In this document: in pieces, positions 1 through 12,677 of the stretch
Layout of the letters: every line of letters starts with the position of its first letter
Position numbering within the stretch: position 1 is the stretch's first letter
NCBI GenBank assembly: GCA_905178155.1
Contig: CAJINV010000001.1
Span: 13,971,265-14,035,264, forward strand
Length of the DNA: 64,000 nt
Direction of reading: 5' to 3'
Origin: Amoebophrya sp. A120
Taxonomy: Eukaryota; Sar; Dinophyceae; Syndiniales; Amoebophryaceae
Notes under the pieces: model-generated
The model's database searches: none
The model's input: only the letters and a program-made list of their open reading frames with translations
What the model was told of the DNA's origin: nothing
Made by a program: the position numbers and the translations under genes

Positions 1-681
1 GAGCAAAAAAAGAAAACCCAGACGCAGCCTCCTCCTGCTGCTTTTTTTTTGGGTCTGCGCGTCGTTTCCGACTTTTTTTTTCCTGCCACATACTGCCAAG
101 AGGCGATTTTTTTTTTCCAAGCCGGCGGGCAACTTTCTGCGTTTTTTTTTCATGTGGGCGACCAAGAAAGTTTGAAATTTTCAAAGTTTTTTGAAAGTCC
201 TTTAAAAGTATTGCGACGCCTGAATTCCACCCGCCGTCGCAGGGGTAAAGTAGGTCTTCTGATTACCAACCTGAGCGCTATATTTATACCTGATTGGACG
301 GCGCGGCGTATTTGGCTAGGTCTGCAATGACTTCCTCCGGGGTCGGGGCAAGAAGCGGCATGGTAACTGCAGCGAGACACGAGAGGACGAGGTGTAGCAT
401 TTTCGTTTGTTTTTGGGGTAGAGTACTAGTGTAAATGGCGCGCTGCTGCTGCTATTTGCAATCGTTGGCGCTTCGACACAGGTGCAGCGAGGTCTGGGCT
501 CGTGGATCCGATAGCGAACGTGTAACAGAGCTGCATTTTTCGAATGGCCACAACACATGATTGATTGCTGGGAACACTTGCTCACTTTGTCTTTTTACAA
601 AAAACCACAGCCAATGGTGGAGGTTGCAAACAACTGCGCTGCGCGCGAAGACGCTGGCGATTTTGTGTTCTAATGGGGTAT
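1..681. other. Non-coding stretch with poly-T runs
   Basis: No gene is supported here. The first 160 bases hold several runs of 8-10 T separated by about 30 bases. The rest is unremarkable and lies downstream of the stop codon of the next gene, so part of it may be its 3' untranslated region. Confidence 0.5.
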
Positions 682-3600
682 TTACGCCTTCACCTTGTAC
701 AGAGCAGCAATCTTTTTGGTTTCTTTATGTCGTGACTCGCATGGTCGAGAAGCTGCGACTTTGCCTTTGCCCTTGACGTGCTTAAATTTGGGTCGACATT
801 GGATCAACTGTTCGTTGCCATCCTTGGTTGTGCGTGTCAAGCCCATTTCTCTAGCTACATCGCATATGCACACGGCAGGTTGGCGCAATCGTGCTTTTGG
901 ATCTGGTCCATCAAAACTATCAGCTATTTGACAGATAACCTGATTCTCAATTTCATGAAAAGTGCTGGCTCGAGCTTCGCCTCGTTCTTTCAACGATTTC
1001 TTCTTCTCCTGGTCCGCCTTTTTCTTGGCTTGTTTCTTGGCTTTCTGCTCCCGCAGCCGCTCCGCTTTGGTTTTAGCCGTGGTGGTTGTGGTCGTAGTCG
1101 TAGCAGCTTTTGTTGTTGTAGTGGGCGCTGCTGCGGTGTTGCTCACTGATGTACCGAAGGAGAAATCCGAGGTGAAGGACGGGGGGACGCCGCCTGCGTA
1201 GCCCGTGCCGCAATGAGTGTGTAGGTGTTGCAACGACTTCACATATTGCGCCGGGGACGGCTTGCTCGATGGGTTCTCTAACAGCAAGAAGTTGATGATC
1301 TCGTGAAATGCGACCACCGGGCTGATCTTCGCCCAGGTCCCCGCCTGGGGAATTTTGCAGATTGACGCCCGCACGCGGTGGCATTGCTCGTAGTCCTGGC
1401 TCCAGAGCTTAAACACGTAAGGCGTCAGCAGTACAATCGAGGCGACACTGAAGTCTTTTAGCGTTTTCTTCAATGTCGGCTCATCTGCGACTTCTTGTCC
1501 AGTTACTTGAGACGTTGAGATAACCGTTTGCTTGCACTGCTGGAACTCCTTTTTGGCCGTGGAGAGGAGTTCATACGTGACGCCGAAGAACGATGGTTGT
1601 AGTCCAGCACCGCTGACCGCTTGTCGGAGAGACAGGGCGACGAGGATGCTGATCATCTGGTCTTTGTGCTGGGCGCCGATAATCGGGGCAGTCCACATGT
1701 CTTCTACCTTCGTTTTCGCTTGTGCGCGCGTATAGGGCACGTCGAGGGCCGGCTGATTCATCGCGATTGCCACTAGTGCTTGTTTCTGAATCCGCTCATC
1801 GTTGTCGTCTCCGGAGATGAGAGAGGAGCCTTCGTGCAATGTGTGGAATATGTTGCTCACCTTTGCATATTTTTCCGCGGTCCAAGAGCGGTGACCGTCG
1901 ACAACTTGCATGAGGTGGCAGAACAGTACTGGGTTGAGTTTCACTGTCACATTGCCCACCGTCACGTAGAAGTGCGCGGAGTCAGCTTCAAGGTGCGGGG
2001 TCTTGTTGCTGTAGTGGTCGTAGTTTATGCCGATTGCTTCTTTGTAATGTCTCCGGTTGGTGAGACGGCACCGCTCCCTTGGCGCCGAGTCTGTAGCAGA
2101 CTCTGCGCGACCAGTAAGCGCGGCGATGAGGCGGTTGATCGGATCCTGATCATCCTGCTCATTGTTCCGTCGTTGGCGGCTGCGATCGTCACGCCGGCGC
2201 TGACTGGGGGACTGGGCTGGTGACTGCGATGCCGACGATATGCTTATTGGTGAGCGTTGTCGCTGTCTTGGTCGCCGATCCCTGGTGAATGAGAATGGAT
2301 CGCCTCCTCCTTTTCCAGCTCCTTTGGAACTCGTTTGCTGGAGCAAGGTCGTGTTTTGTACTGGCGAGAAGGAGGATCTCCTGTACCGATCGACCGGGTC
2401 GCCGGGCGACACAGATCGGCTGCAGGTGCGATGAGACGGGAGGATGTTGGTGGTTAGTTGGACTGGCCTGCTGTGTGGAGCCGCTGCTCTGCTTCCGCGT
2501 CCTCTGCTGTCTCTTCTGCGTTGTCGTCTTCCGCGACTGTCGCCTCTGCTGTCGCGTCGTCGCCGGTTGGGCGCCGTACCCGTGGTTTGTTCTAACGCGG
2601 TGGGTACTGCTGGCGCCGCGGTCGAGGAGGCCTGCGGGGGGTCCGTTTTCTTGCGCCGTGTGGTAGCAGCGGCGGTTTTTCGAGGCTGGGATGTGGATCG
2701 CGCGGCTGTTGATGTACGCTTCTTAGCCGGTTTCTTCGCCGATGGCTCCTCTTTTTCGGATTGGGCAGTAGATTCTGCTGCGCTGGTGGCATTGGTTTCT
2801 TCTGCTTCGATGTAGTCGCCCGAGAGTTCCTCGTCGTCATCCTCTTCGTCCTCGTCCTCGGACGTTGTTGCTTCGACCTGATCAAAGGGGACTTCTTTGC
2901 GCTGGTCCAGATGGATGGGATGGAGATCGTCGTAGTGCTGCATGGCCTGCGTCTCGTTCTCCACCAGAAGTTTCCGGAGCAGGTCATTTTGTTTGGTGAA
3001 CTCAGCGCCTGCTGGCTTGCAATGCTTCGGCTGGTAATACCTTTTTCGGTTGGTCTGCCCCAGGTGCACGGCCGCCCTGTGGAAGTGCCTCGCGTGCTCC
3101 CTCATCGTCCGGCTGTTGAGATCCTTGTGTAGCGGCCATATGATGCGGCAGAATTCCAGCCAGTCGAGGTACATCAGGTACAAAGTTGGTTCCAACTGCA
3201 TGGGGCTTTCCGGGAATTGGTGGAGCTCATCAATGACGGCGCCTTGCATCGGCACTTGCGCATATCGCGCTAAGCGTCCCTCTATGTGTTCTGCTAGCCA
3301 GTTCGGGACACATCCTGCTCGTTTTGCATGATACCAGGCGCATCGTACTGAGTGGGCTGGGAGTTTGAGGTCTTTCGGTATCACCGTCATTAGCGTTAGT
3401 GACGTCTGGTCTCTCGCCGGGGCGGATAAGCAAACTGCGTCGCTCAGTATGTCGCCGCGTGCCACGCTGTAATTAGTGCGTGATGGTTGATATTGCAATA
3501 ATTTGCGCTCAGAGGTCTGCTCTCATTAGTGGCATTCGCATGACACGGATCTGCATGACAGACAAAGAGTAGAGAGAGGGGAGGGGGGGGATGTACCTTT

Positions 3601-5540
3601 TCCAGTATCGGTCACTGCAATGCTTGCTCGTGAACGCGTGCTCAAGTGCGTCATCACCTGGGTGCTGTGGGTAGGTGAAGTCGGGTCTTAGTGTCGCTCC
3701 TGTCAAAAGTGCTAATCCCGCATTCTTCGGATAGCATCTTACTCCCCAGTCCCCAGCGTCAAGGGACGCTGGGCACCTGTCTTTGTGGACGTTGATGAAC
3801 AATTTGGATTGCAGGTCTCGGAGAGCCGACGCCGATGGTGCCCGGTCAAGTTGCACTTGTACTAATTCGAGTCGACGCGTTATTTCTTGGAACGGGAGTC
3901 CACTGCTAAATGTGATGCTATAGCCATCAGCTCCTTTTGGTGCTCGTTCTTGCAGTCGGCCCCAGTAGTCCACGCGGTGGCTGTCGACGTAGACGTGCTG
4001 TGACCAGCTGAAGCCTGTTGAGCTTCGATCGCCGACTGGGTCAATTTTCAACGGCGGGACCTTGAAGGGTTGCGTCGTCGGTTTGTCGGCTGCAATGGCG
4101 TTCCTCAGGATGCTTCGCGGGAGTACTTCCGCTGTTGTGCGCTCCTCCGCTTTCGGCACCGGTGGGAGTGCTGCCTCGGGTTGTGCGAAGACAGAGGATG
4201 TTGCTGGCTGTTTGTCCGCTGGGGGAGCCGCATGCTTCTTCGGCCGTCCTCTGGACTTTTTGGCCGCGTCTTCTTGGTCCGAGCTTTTGCTGCGTGATCG
4301 CTTGTTGCCTGTGCTGGCTTTTTCTCCTGTGTCCGCCTTTTTGCTGCGGGCAGTTGTTTTCTTTTCGGTATTGGCCTTGCTTGTCGCTGGCTTAGCCTCC
4401 TCATCCTTGCCTTTTTGCTGGGAGGTACTGCTGGTCGCTGTGTTCTTTGCTGTGTGGTCGCTTTTGTTGCTGCTTTGTCTACCGAACAGGTCGAGCTCGT
4501 CGTCCTGCGGCGCCAACGGGGAGCATCGATTGCAAGTTGTTCCTTGGCTGCTCCGGGTTTGTTTTCCCAGATCGAATATGCTCGGTCGTGATGAGTCGAA
4601 CTTGTAGTCGGCGAGTGTCGAGGTGACTCGGCGCGGCGAGGAAGATTTCTTGATTGGGGACGGGCCGAGGAAGAGCGCCGTAGCTGTTTTTTCCCTGTTG
4701 ATGAAGTTTCCTAGTGCCGGGGGATGCGACTGATCAAATGGCACCGACGAGCTCTTGATACCGAAGAGAGAGGAGGAAGCAGCTTGTTGCTGTTTGGCTC
4801 TCTCCCGCGCACGCTCCTCCTGCTGTGCTTTGATTTTCTTCACTATGCTGCCCATCCTTTCTCGATCATGCGGTCCGATGGTCGTGGTTTGTTTCGGCGC
4901 CTCTGGTTCTGTCGGGGCGGGAAGCTTGTTCTTGGTGTCGCCTGAAGGCGGTAATGGGGGCACGCCAGCCTCGGTCTCTTGCGTTTCGGCTGGCGGCTGC
5001 TCATCTATGATGCCTGCAAAAACAAGTGCTTGGCATTATCACACCATCATGTGGCAGGGTGCCACGTGGGCCCACCATGGGAGGGGGGGGATTGCATGAC
5101 AGGCAAGGCGGGTTTCATTCCATGCGATACATCCTTGCTCGCATGCAAAAGTCGACTTTGATTAAAACAGAGTCGATTTTTTATACCGGCTGTAGAGGGC
5201 GAAGTGAGATTTGCGCGGAGTCTCACTGTCTTCTTATCCTCGGTCTCCTTACCTATGGCGTCCTCGCTGTCGATCGCTTCCCGTAGCATCGCATGGCCCA
5301 TTGGATCAAATTGAACGCTGTGGCTAAGTTCGGACTCGGTGATTCTGAACTCAGACGGCGGGTCTGGGCTCAGATCCTTGGGGGGCACGAGGGCGACGCT
5401 CGTTCGCGGAGGGGTGCCCGGAACAGTGCGTCTTGGCAGGAGTGGGAGGTCAAATACGGGTGGTGGGCGTACGAGATGGAGAAGGCTGGTCGCCTTCGGT
5501 GACGAAGGTGTAGGTGCGTCTCGGGCGAGAAGCGGGGTAC
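682..5540 (-). CDS. Large low-complexity hypothetical protein, three exons (5' end unresolved)
   Basis: Function not recognised. I read three exons, 5540-5253, 5013-3597 and 3466-682, joined by GT-AG introns (GTAAGG...TTTTTGCAG and GTACAT...ATTACAG). With one base carried in from upstream they form exactly 1,497 codons, which supports the joins. The first 560 residues are rich in Ser, Lys and Pro. Then come an acidic block (about 770-790), an Arg/Ser-rich block resembling RS-type RNA-binding tails (about 865-905), a more ordered region (about 1,035-1,330), a Thr run and a Lys/Glu coil-like segment (about 1,385-1,410). No known catalytic motif is visible. The first exon opens just after a TAG behind a good acceptor and contains no usable ATG, so the true start lies upstream, possibly at 6400. 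Both introns contain the 8-mer GCATGACA that also recurs in the introner elements. Confidence 0.6.
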
Positions 5541-5768
5541 CTGTCAACTAATTTTCCGTTGCAAGCGCTCTGTGGACCGACAACGAGATTTGTTGCTTGA
5601 CACTGTTTCTCACATCAGCTGTTGTTCGTCGACAACAGTTGGTAGCTGGCGGACGCGACACGCCGTGATGTAGTGGACAAGACTAAGTCGAGACAGCACA
5701 AACACAGGGCGGACAAGACACGCCAAAAACAAAAACAGCTCTCACTCACAAATCACTGCACTACGTCC

Positions 5769-6400
5769 CTATTTGTAGATGTTGCCTGTCGCTGGGGCGT
5801 GGAGTTGCGGGTGGTGTTGGCACAGGAATTCCTGGGCTCTCCTTAATGGCGGCAAGGCGTCCTTGTCGTTGGGTTGGGGGTCGGTGCGAAGGGGGGCCAG
5901 GTGCACGGCTGTGTCGACCACGGTGCGCACGGCTGCTTCCTTCTCGACGATCGCAGGCTGGCTTGTAGCAGCGGCATCGGTGTGCACGGCTGTTTCCTGA
6001 GATTTGTCGCTGTCCACGGCTTTTTCCTGAATTTTGGCGCTGTACGCGGCTGCTTCGTCCGATACGGCCATGTGCTCGGCAGAGGGGGTTGTGGCAGGGG
6101 GGTCGTGCGCGGCCTTCTGGTCCGCTGGTGCTGGCTCGTCTGCTCGGATCTCCTCTTGTAGCTGCAGCTTATCTTCTTTACCTGAAGGAAAGAGATTGAT
6201 AATTTTTTCTGACGCAAGTGGCTTGATCGTAAGGGCGAATCAATATTCCAGGACAGATTGCTTACAACAGTTTTTTCTTTCTACAAGCACGCGCTGATCA
6301 GCATGCAACAACAAATTGCTATAGAAAAAGCCATACCGTTTTTTCGTCTGCCGGCGGCGCCGGCTTTGGGTGTCGCGGTCTTGTTCTTGTTTTTGGCCAT
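5769..6400 (-). CDS. Small Lys/Ala-rich hypothetical protein, or 5' exons of the neighbouring large gene
   Basis: The ATG at 6400 starts a basic leader (MAKNKNKTATPKAG...). Exon 6400-6337 ends before GTATGG, and exon 6181-5769 follows TTCCTTCAG. The join gives 158 residues ending at a TAG. The second exon is Ala/Asp/Gln-rich with repeated short units around TAVHTD, and is probably disordered. An alternative is more attractive because the next exon (from 5540) lacks an ATG: a GC donor at 5785 (ACAG|GCAACA) joined to the acceptor at 5541 keeps frame and makes one protein of about 1,650 codons with the downstream gene. Only the splice choice decides between the two models. Function not recognised. 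Confidence 0.55.
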
Positions 6401-6807
6401 CTTTGTTGACAATTTAACTTTGAGTTTGTGAGTAATAGTTTGTCTCCCGTCAGAAACAGCCTAATTGGTGGGCGAATTGCGTGTAATTCGGGCCTGCACG
6501 CAATAACGCAAGCAACAAAGAAAGAACCGACTCAATCCTGCTGCTTGATCCTGCTGTTTGGTCCTGCCGAATCGCTGAGACATTGATCCTGCTGCTCGAT
6601 CGTCGCGGAACTTGTTTTTTGCGAGCTGCTGCGTCGCGATGAGATCTATTTCTTGCTGGGTGCGTGGCTGCGTGGCAAGCTGCTGTGTTGCCGCATGGCC
6701 CATGGTTGATCAATGTGGGACTGCGGGTGAACAGGGTGCGAGAGCAGTGGATCACAAAAAAAGGGGCAGCAGTGACGTACTGCACAACTGCAAAGTCTTA
6801 TAATTAC
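6401..6807. other. Intergenic stretch with short CTGCT-rich repeats
   Basis: No convincing gene. Bases 6530-6620 hold imperfect repeats of the type TGATCCTGCTG. The open frames in this stretch are biased by the repeats and have no gene-like composition. Confidence 0.4.
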
Positions 6808-8004
6808 TTAGTCCTCAGTGATCGCCGGGCGGAATCTGTATTCGCCTCGGTCGTACCGCACTGCAAAGCGATACTGACCAAAGTAATCCAATTCGATGTT
6901 GCAAGAACGGGGCCTGTGTCCTGCCTTATGCATCAGAGCAGCACGCTTCTCGATGCCTTCGCTCAGCTGCTCTAGCGGCACACTTGCTAGCTCTAAGGAA
7001 TTTCTCGCTGCGAGCTCATTAAGTCGATCGCTCCAAGCATTCACTTTCTCATCAAAATCGAGCTGGTTATAAAAACCAGAACCGCCAGCGCCAGAGACGC
7101 AATTCTGTAAGTCGCACTCCTGCTCGCTGGTTAGCTCGGGGGCGGCAGCGTGTGGCTCGTCGGAGGGTCCTCTCACCACGACGGAATTTCTGTGCAAGAT
7201 CTGTTTTTCGCCCGTATTTTGTTGCTCGAGTCGTCGCAAATTTTGGCTGCACAGGGCCAACGGTGGAGAGCGCGCCGGCGACTTCTTGTTGCGCTTCGCT
7301 TGGCGACTCGCAGTGTACCTGTAGCAAGAAATAAATTGCAATTTGCTTGTTAAAAATTTCCTGGCATGCCGAGCACAGCATCAACATGGCTTCACAGAGA
7401 GGGCTAAAGAAACACACGAATGAGGGACTTTCCGCACAAATGCGCCGTATTCTTTTGCGGCTAGGGCAGTAAGATTACCTTTCTGGCATGCTCCCGAACT
7501 CTCGGCCCAGGGCAGCTTCTGCGGCGGCGTCAGCGAAGTCCTCGATAGACTCGGCGTCGAGCAAGTCGCTCATGAACCGGTCGTACTTCTCCTTGGTGTC
7601 GGTTCTGGTGTGGTGCTCCACTATGTACTGCCGCTGGGCCATATTGTGCAAGTCCATCTTGAGTTGATGAGAGGGCATTACACAAATTCTCCTATGTTTT
7701 TGATGATTGTTCATTGTGCCGAGCGAGCGAGAAAAGGACAAGATCACAGCGCGGCGGCCGGCATTGCCTTTTTGAGCGTGTCTATCAAGGCCCGGGCCGT
7801 CTCGGAGAGACGATTTTGCGCCGAACCGCCCTGGAACAGCAGCGCTCCTGTAGTTCGGTAGTGCGTGATCGTGACACGCTGGCCTGCGACCACGTGCGCG
7901 GTCCGTAGCGCATCACTTTCGATTCTTTCCCAGCATAGAGTCGACTGGCATGCGAGTTCCACGATCCTTACAGCGTTGTGCTCACTGTGCACCTTAGTCG
8001 GCAT
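6808..8004 (-). CDS. Hypothetical protein, 326 residues, three exons
   Basis: Exons 8004-7748, 7691-7479 and 7318-6808 join through GT-AG introns (GTGATC...AACATAG and GTAATC...TGCTACAG) into exactly 327 codons with an ATG start and a TAA stop. Residues 40-65 contain ITHYRTTGALLFQGGSA. A TGxxxxQG pattern of this kind occurs in the TBP-like substrate-binding domain of RNase HIII-type proteins, but the similarity is weak and I do not claim the function. The middle exon is helical and acidic (ADAAAEAALGREF). The C-terminal part has a Lys/Arg-rich linker and then an ordered segment with many Tyr and Arg residues (GQYRFAVRYDRGEYRFR). No homologue is recognised, but the matching phases make a real gene likely. 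Confidence 0.6.
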
Positions 8005-8374
8005 TTTCTGATGCTAAAACAAGATGATCCTGCTCAAAATGTGGGAAAAAAGCGGACAGGGTGATCGCTATCCGCGCACGCTGCGCTGCAAGATCCAGAA
8101 CAACGGGCACACGACGTGCATTTTGGCGATGGCATGGAACAGATCGTAACCTTGCTGGTGCGTAAAGCAAACAAAAGGGGCAGAAAGATGATCATGATCT
8201 CAGTGTGGAAAAAGGAGGAGCGAACATCAAGTTTTTTGCTTTCACAGGATCCAACGCGAGCATCGAGCTGCATGAGTAACCGAAGCTCTTTCGTGCTGCT
8301 ATTCGCTGCCTTGGATGCGTATTGTAGTGTGTTGACAAGCGGACCCTGGGAGTGCTAGTCTCACTGTGCTCGGA
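8005..8374. other. Intergenic stretch, no gene seen
   Basis: This is the upstream region of the three-exon hypothetical gene. It holds only short open frames without gene-like composition. Promoter elements could not be recognised. Confidence 0.4.
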
Positions 8375-8380
8375 CAATAC

Positions 8381-9156
8381 TCACCCGGACAGATCCCGGG
8401 CGGGGCTTTCGTTGTCTGCGTGTTATGATTTTGAAAATTTTTGAAGTTGGAAACCCCGAAGCCAATTTTTTTGCGGAAAGTTTTTCCCGGCAATTTTTGC
8501 GCCCATTTGGCAAGACGAAAACATCGGGACATGGCTGCTATGAGGGCTGTTATGGGAGGTGTTATGGGGGGCGTTATGGGGGGTGTTATGGGGGGTGTTA
8601 TGGAGGGTGTTATAGGACGCGTTATAGAACGCGTTATAGAACGCGTTGTAGATCGCGTTATAGGACGCGTTATGGGGGCGTTGAGAAACCGTGGCAAACA
8701 CCCCGGCCCGGGGTGTTATAGGATTCGTTGTGGGGCGCGTTATAAAGCGACCCCAGCAAAATCCCACACAAATTTCGCATCGCTGCCCATAGCGCGTCCT
8801 ATAACGCGCTCTATAACAAATGCCCCAGCCGTCCAAACGGGGTGGCACAACACCCAACCCCGAAGAACCACACACGCCCCCCCCACGAGAATCGAGAGCG
8901 TATCGAGGGCCCCGGCGCCCTCCGGCGCGCGGCGGCGTGCGCCCGCAGTTTGCTACAACAACACGGGCCCCGCCGCGGGGACGCCGCCGAGCTACCGCGC
9001 AAAGGCCGCCCCTTCTGCTCATGCGACGGACCTATCACGCCCCCCCTGGTGCGAACCCCTGGCCGGAGCCGCCGGCGCCCTTCCCGGGAATTTCAAAAAT
9101 TTTTTTTTTGATAACGATTTCAAAACGCCAAATCCGCCCGGGATCTGTCCGGGTGA
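8381..9156. mobile_element. MITE-like non-autonomous DNA transposon, 776 bp
   Basis: The ends are perfect 23-bp inverted repeats (8381-8403 and 9134-9156, starting TCACCCGGACAGATCCCGGG). Inverted similarity continues imperfectly inward through the A/T-rich TTTGAAA...TTTTTGAA segments. Both ends are flanked by the same 6-bp direct repeat CAATAC (8375-8380 and 9157-9162), a target-site duplication. Inside lie a purine-rich tandem array (about 8528-8690) and a matching inverted stretch near 8790-8820. No open frame resembles a transposase, so any mobility must depend on enzyme supplied elsewhere. The ends do not resemble the TATC...GATA introners in this window, and the duplication is 6 rather than 5 bp. 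Confidence 0.88.
8528..8690. repeat. Degenerate tandem array inside the MITE
   Basis: About 12 imperfect copies of a 10-12 bp unit, first GGGGGTGTTATG, then drifting to GCGTTATAGAAC. It could fold against the complementary TATAACGCG copies near 8790-8820. Open frames across it are repeat artefacts (MGGVMGGV-like). Confidence 0.75.
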
Positions 9157-9162
9157 CAATAC

Positions 9163-11045
9163 AAACATGTAGCTGTGGTCGCTTCACGCAGTAGCGGTGT
9201 CCATGCCTGTGGTGTCTGTGTTCGGGCTGTGGTGCTGCATGTCACCTGATAGTCGATTGGTGTGGATCGTGAGGGAGTTAGCATTTTGATCACATGACGG
9301 CGTGTAAAAATGCATGGCAAACATATTGCGCTATACCTGTGCTTGTTCCGGCGCGGACGGGTGCAGGTCGTTCGCAGTGTTCTTCAGCGCGTGATGCGAC
9401 GATGCCAGGTGTGTGCATGGTGGTGCCGCAGGTCTGCATATGCAGCAGGATGCAACACCACCTGCTGTCACCGTGTGTGGTGCCAGCAGGTTGATTACTA
9501 GCTGCTCAGGTCGGCAGCCTGTAGCAGCTGGTGGCCCGCAGCGGGCTGCGCTGCGCCACGACGTCGGGCGATCAAGCATCGTGTTGCAACGTGAGTGACA
9601 ACACATAGCGTCGGGGACGACACCTACGTGCTGCGCACGGGGGTTGTGCTCCATGACTTGTGCTTGTTTGCGCCACATGGGACAGCGTGCACACACGTGC
9701 ACGCGCATGTGCGAGCGTGCTGGCCGATGCACGCGGTCATGCGGGTGGGGACCCGTACGTGCCGCTGCACGCACACTTGCAGCGTGCTGACACACACGGT
9801 TGAATGCGTACACACGCTGCGCTGGCGCCGGCGGGTGAAACCACCGTCGGCCGCAGCATGCTTGCCGGCAGGCGCGCATGCACAAACATGCGCATGCGCG
9901 CCGGCGGGCGCGTGCGTGCGCGTCGATGCGCACGCACATGTGGGTCGAGCACGTGTGCACACGGCTGTGCTACCACGTGAGCACGCCTGCGTGACGCGCG
10001 GGTCACGCAGGGCAGGACGGACGGGTCGTGCGAGTGCAACAAGACGTTGCCGCCGCAACCCGGCCGTGCAGTGCAAGGGAAAGAGCGGCGCGTCACACCA
10101 CATCGCGGTGGAGGGACACGCCGGTGCCACGGGTGGCGTGAGAAGTAGACAGGGAGCGCTACGCGCGCTCCCCGGGAGGACGTCAGGATCGCAGGCGCAC
10201 GAGCGGTGCACTGGAACCACGACGCCACCCACGCCGCACTTGGATGTGCGGGCGGGAGGTCCATGCGCCCGACCTTCACCTACGAGGTCGCACGACGCAC
10301 GGGCCTATGCACTTACACAACCCTATCTGGACCAGACGGGGAGGTGCAAGGCGGCGGGGGCGCGGCAGCTGCCAAAGCAGCGCCCCCTAGGCATGAAGTG
10401 TGAGTGCCGACACCGACGCGTGCACAGGTCTTCTAGCCTGCACACCGGTGGAGCATAACACACACGCCTTGCGGTGTCCAGCCGCACGCTGCACGGTCCC
10501 CCTCGGGGGAGCTGGCAGCGTAAGAACGCGTGCTGCAGAGGCAGCACTGGGTGCGAAGGGGTGCTCGCGCACCACAGACGCGTGTCGTGAGGGACACAAA
10601 GTCGCATCGACGCGACGGTGCTGCGTGAGGTGCAGCGCTGCGTGAGGTGCAGCGTGGCGCGAAGACGCAGCCACAGTGCCGACGGGCACAGATTCATCAC
10701 AGATGAACCGATGGTGTACCAAGAGGTGGTAACTTTGTCATCCAGGACAAGAGAAGTTGACCTCTCCCCCGAGGTGGGACGGTCGTTTTGTACCCGAGAC
10801 CCACCCCCAGTCGCACAGCGAAAGGAGGCAGGGTCGAGCACAAACGACCGGTGGCGAAGGCCACGAAGAGGCGGTGACAGGTTGCCAGACAGGCAGCTGT
10901 CGCCGCGTGAGGGTCGAAACCGACACGACAACGAGTGCGGCTGAGCCACACAGTATGTCCAACCAATTCGTCGAGACCGCTTACGCGCGTAAACATCCAT
11001 CAGACCAAACAGCATGGGCGGCACCTCAGTCTAGTTACCAAGTCC
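9163..11045. other. GC-rich non-coding block with alternating purine-pyrimidine tracts
   Basis: About 1.9 kb of GC-rich DNA rich in CpG, CA and TG steps. Between about 9680 and 9980 there are long alternating purine-pyrimidine runs (CGTGCACGCGCATGTGCG and similar). Several overlapping open frames exist on both strands, but all have repetitive Cys/His/Ala/Arg composition typical of noise in such DNA. A 17-bp tandem duplication (GCTGCGTGAGGTGCAGC) lies at about 10619-10655. I see no gene, tRNA or rRNA. Confidence 0.5.
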
Positions 11046-11298
11046 TAAAAATGTCTGGGTCTGGAAGAATCCGAAATTTGTTATGGTGTTTTTGCATGAC
11101 ACAGAATGTCTGTCATGGAAGCCCTAGCATCACAGATTTTTAGAGGCCTTCCTGATGCCTATTCCGCATGACAAATGCCCTCCACGCGTAGCACAAACCG
11201 GACTCCTCTTGCTGGTCATGCAATACAGAATTTTTTAGAGTCCAAAGTTAGCATCACAAGTTCCAACCTTCCAGACCCAGACACTTTTGCAATCCATA
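11046..11298. mobile_element. Degenerate family-A introner copy, outside a recognisable gene
   Basis: The inner parts of the terminal repeat are intact: AAAATGTCTGGGTCTGGAAG at the left and its complement ending near 11290. The outermost bases have drifted from TATCAAATG and no 5-bp duplication is evident. The interior segment 11125-11180 is a near reverse complement of part of the 19432-19760 copy (ATTTGTCATGCGGAATAGGC there), confirming common origin. It lies just downstream of the truncated glutaminase-like gene and may once have been one of its introns. Confidence 0.75.
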
Positions 11299-11340
11299 GC
11301 ACTTGTGCGCCCTTTATCGTATGAAAAATGACAATCAGCA

Positions 11341-12677
11341 TCAATGCAGCACAGCACTACTTAGACTTAGAGGGAGGTTGTGCAGCTGCATACTTACGTG
11401 CGTACTGTGCCAGATAGGCTTAAAAGTACCCAGCTTGTTACGCATCCCTACGGCGCTGATGCTGACGGTGTGAAAACTATTCATGGGACGATACTTCTGG
11501 GACGGACTCCACACACCCGCGACCTCCAGCTTGAGGGGCGCTTCACGATTGTAGGGAAAGAAGCTGAGCTGTGCAGTCCCACCCTCCGCGGAACGCGGAT
11601 CGTCGGTTGCGGCGACCGAGGCGGCAACGTCCACATAGATCCGAATGCGCGCCGCACTGTTCTCTACTAGCTCGTCGGCGACGGCCTCGCCCAGAGGCAC
11701 AACTCGTTCTGACGACTGAGGAACATCTCGTCTAAGGACCTCGACACTTAGGAGGGTAATTGGCAAGCTCAACGCATCCTCATAGGGCAGCTCGTGAATT
11801 TCCCCGACCGAAACTTCTACCTCGGTGTTTTGCATGAAGGCCGGCGTCATGAACGTAGCGCGCAGGAGCAGTTGAGGACCAGCGGTGATGCCTGCTGCAC
11901 CTCCAGCACCGCCTCCACTAGCATCATGTTGCAGTCGTTTCTGCTGCTCCTGGTTGTCATCTTCTTGATTCGGAGCTTGAGTCCCGGGAAGAGCGAACTC
12001 GTAAACCGTTGTGGTCGCGTTTACTGCTACCTTCGTTTGTTGCAATACGCTGGAACAAGAGCTTGTCTCGTTTATGTTTTCCGGTGTTTCATCAACGAAA
12101 AGTCGATCTTCGCCGGACTTCGTCGAATCTGAGGAAAGTCGGCTGCTGGAGCTGCCGAGAAAACGATAGCAGTGATCGCCAACGGTAACCAGCCCCGTTA
12201 GAGGAACGGCGTCCCCATTCCAATGTGAAGTTTGTCGATCGGTTACTGTATCGCTTGCAAGTGCATGTTTCTAGGTCTGGAGCTCAATGTGATGCACGTC
12301 TACATGCAAATGGCAGAAACGCGGGTCACCGCGCAAGATTTCAATATTCGAGAAGTGAAGATTTAGCATTCAACACACACGGCGAGCTGCTCACCGATCG
12401 AAGTACTTAATTGAGGAGACGACCTAGTAAGTAGCAGCATGCTTGTTCCGCTCCTGTCATATGCCTCCAGAAACAGAAGCAGACATAGTTGCACTGGATA
12501 CAGTCGGTCTGCGGCTGACCAAAGCGAGACGTAGGGGTCCTGCACAACGAGTGGGACCGCAGGTGGGCGGAAGGGCACATCTTGTATGCTGGCACCGCAC
12601 GCTGGGAGGGGGAGGAGAAGACGTAAAAACAAGTTGAGGAAAAACATCGCCTTGGTGTTGGCGCAAACATGTCCCAT
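11341..12677 (-). pseudogene. Glutaminase A-like (GtaA/DUF4965 family) N-terminal fragment
   Basis: The exon from ATG 12677 to 12502 encodes a signal-peptide-like leader (MFFLNLFLRLLLPLPACGAS) followed by RPPAVPLVVQDPYVSLWSAADRL. This resembles the start of fungal and bacterial secreted glutaminase A proteins (RPPAxPLAVRxPYLSxWxPADxL). The second exon, from 12253, continues with TDRQTSHWNGDAVPLTGLV and GDHCYRFLG, then a beta-rich segment, as in that family. A GT-AG join (GTATCC...TTGCAAG) keeps frame and gives 363 codons. The frame stops at 11341 after about 360 residues. Family members are usually about twice that long, and their catalytic C-terminal half is not found downstream, where a decayed introner and GC-rich DNA follow. 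I infer a truncated, probably dead copy. A real donor at about 11500 leading to missing exons is also possible. Confidence 0.6.
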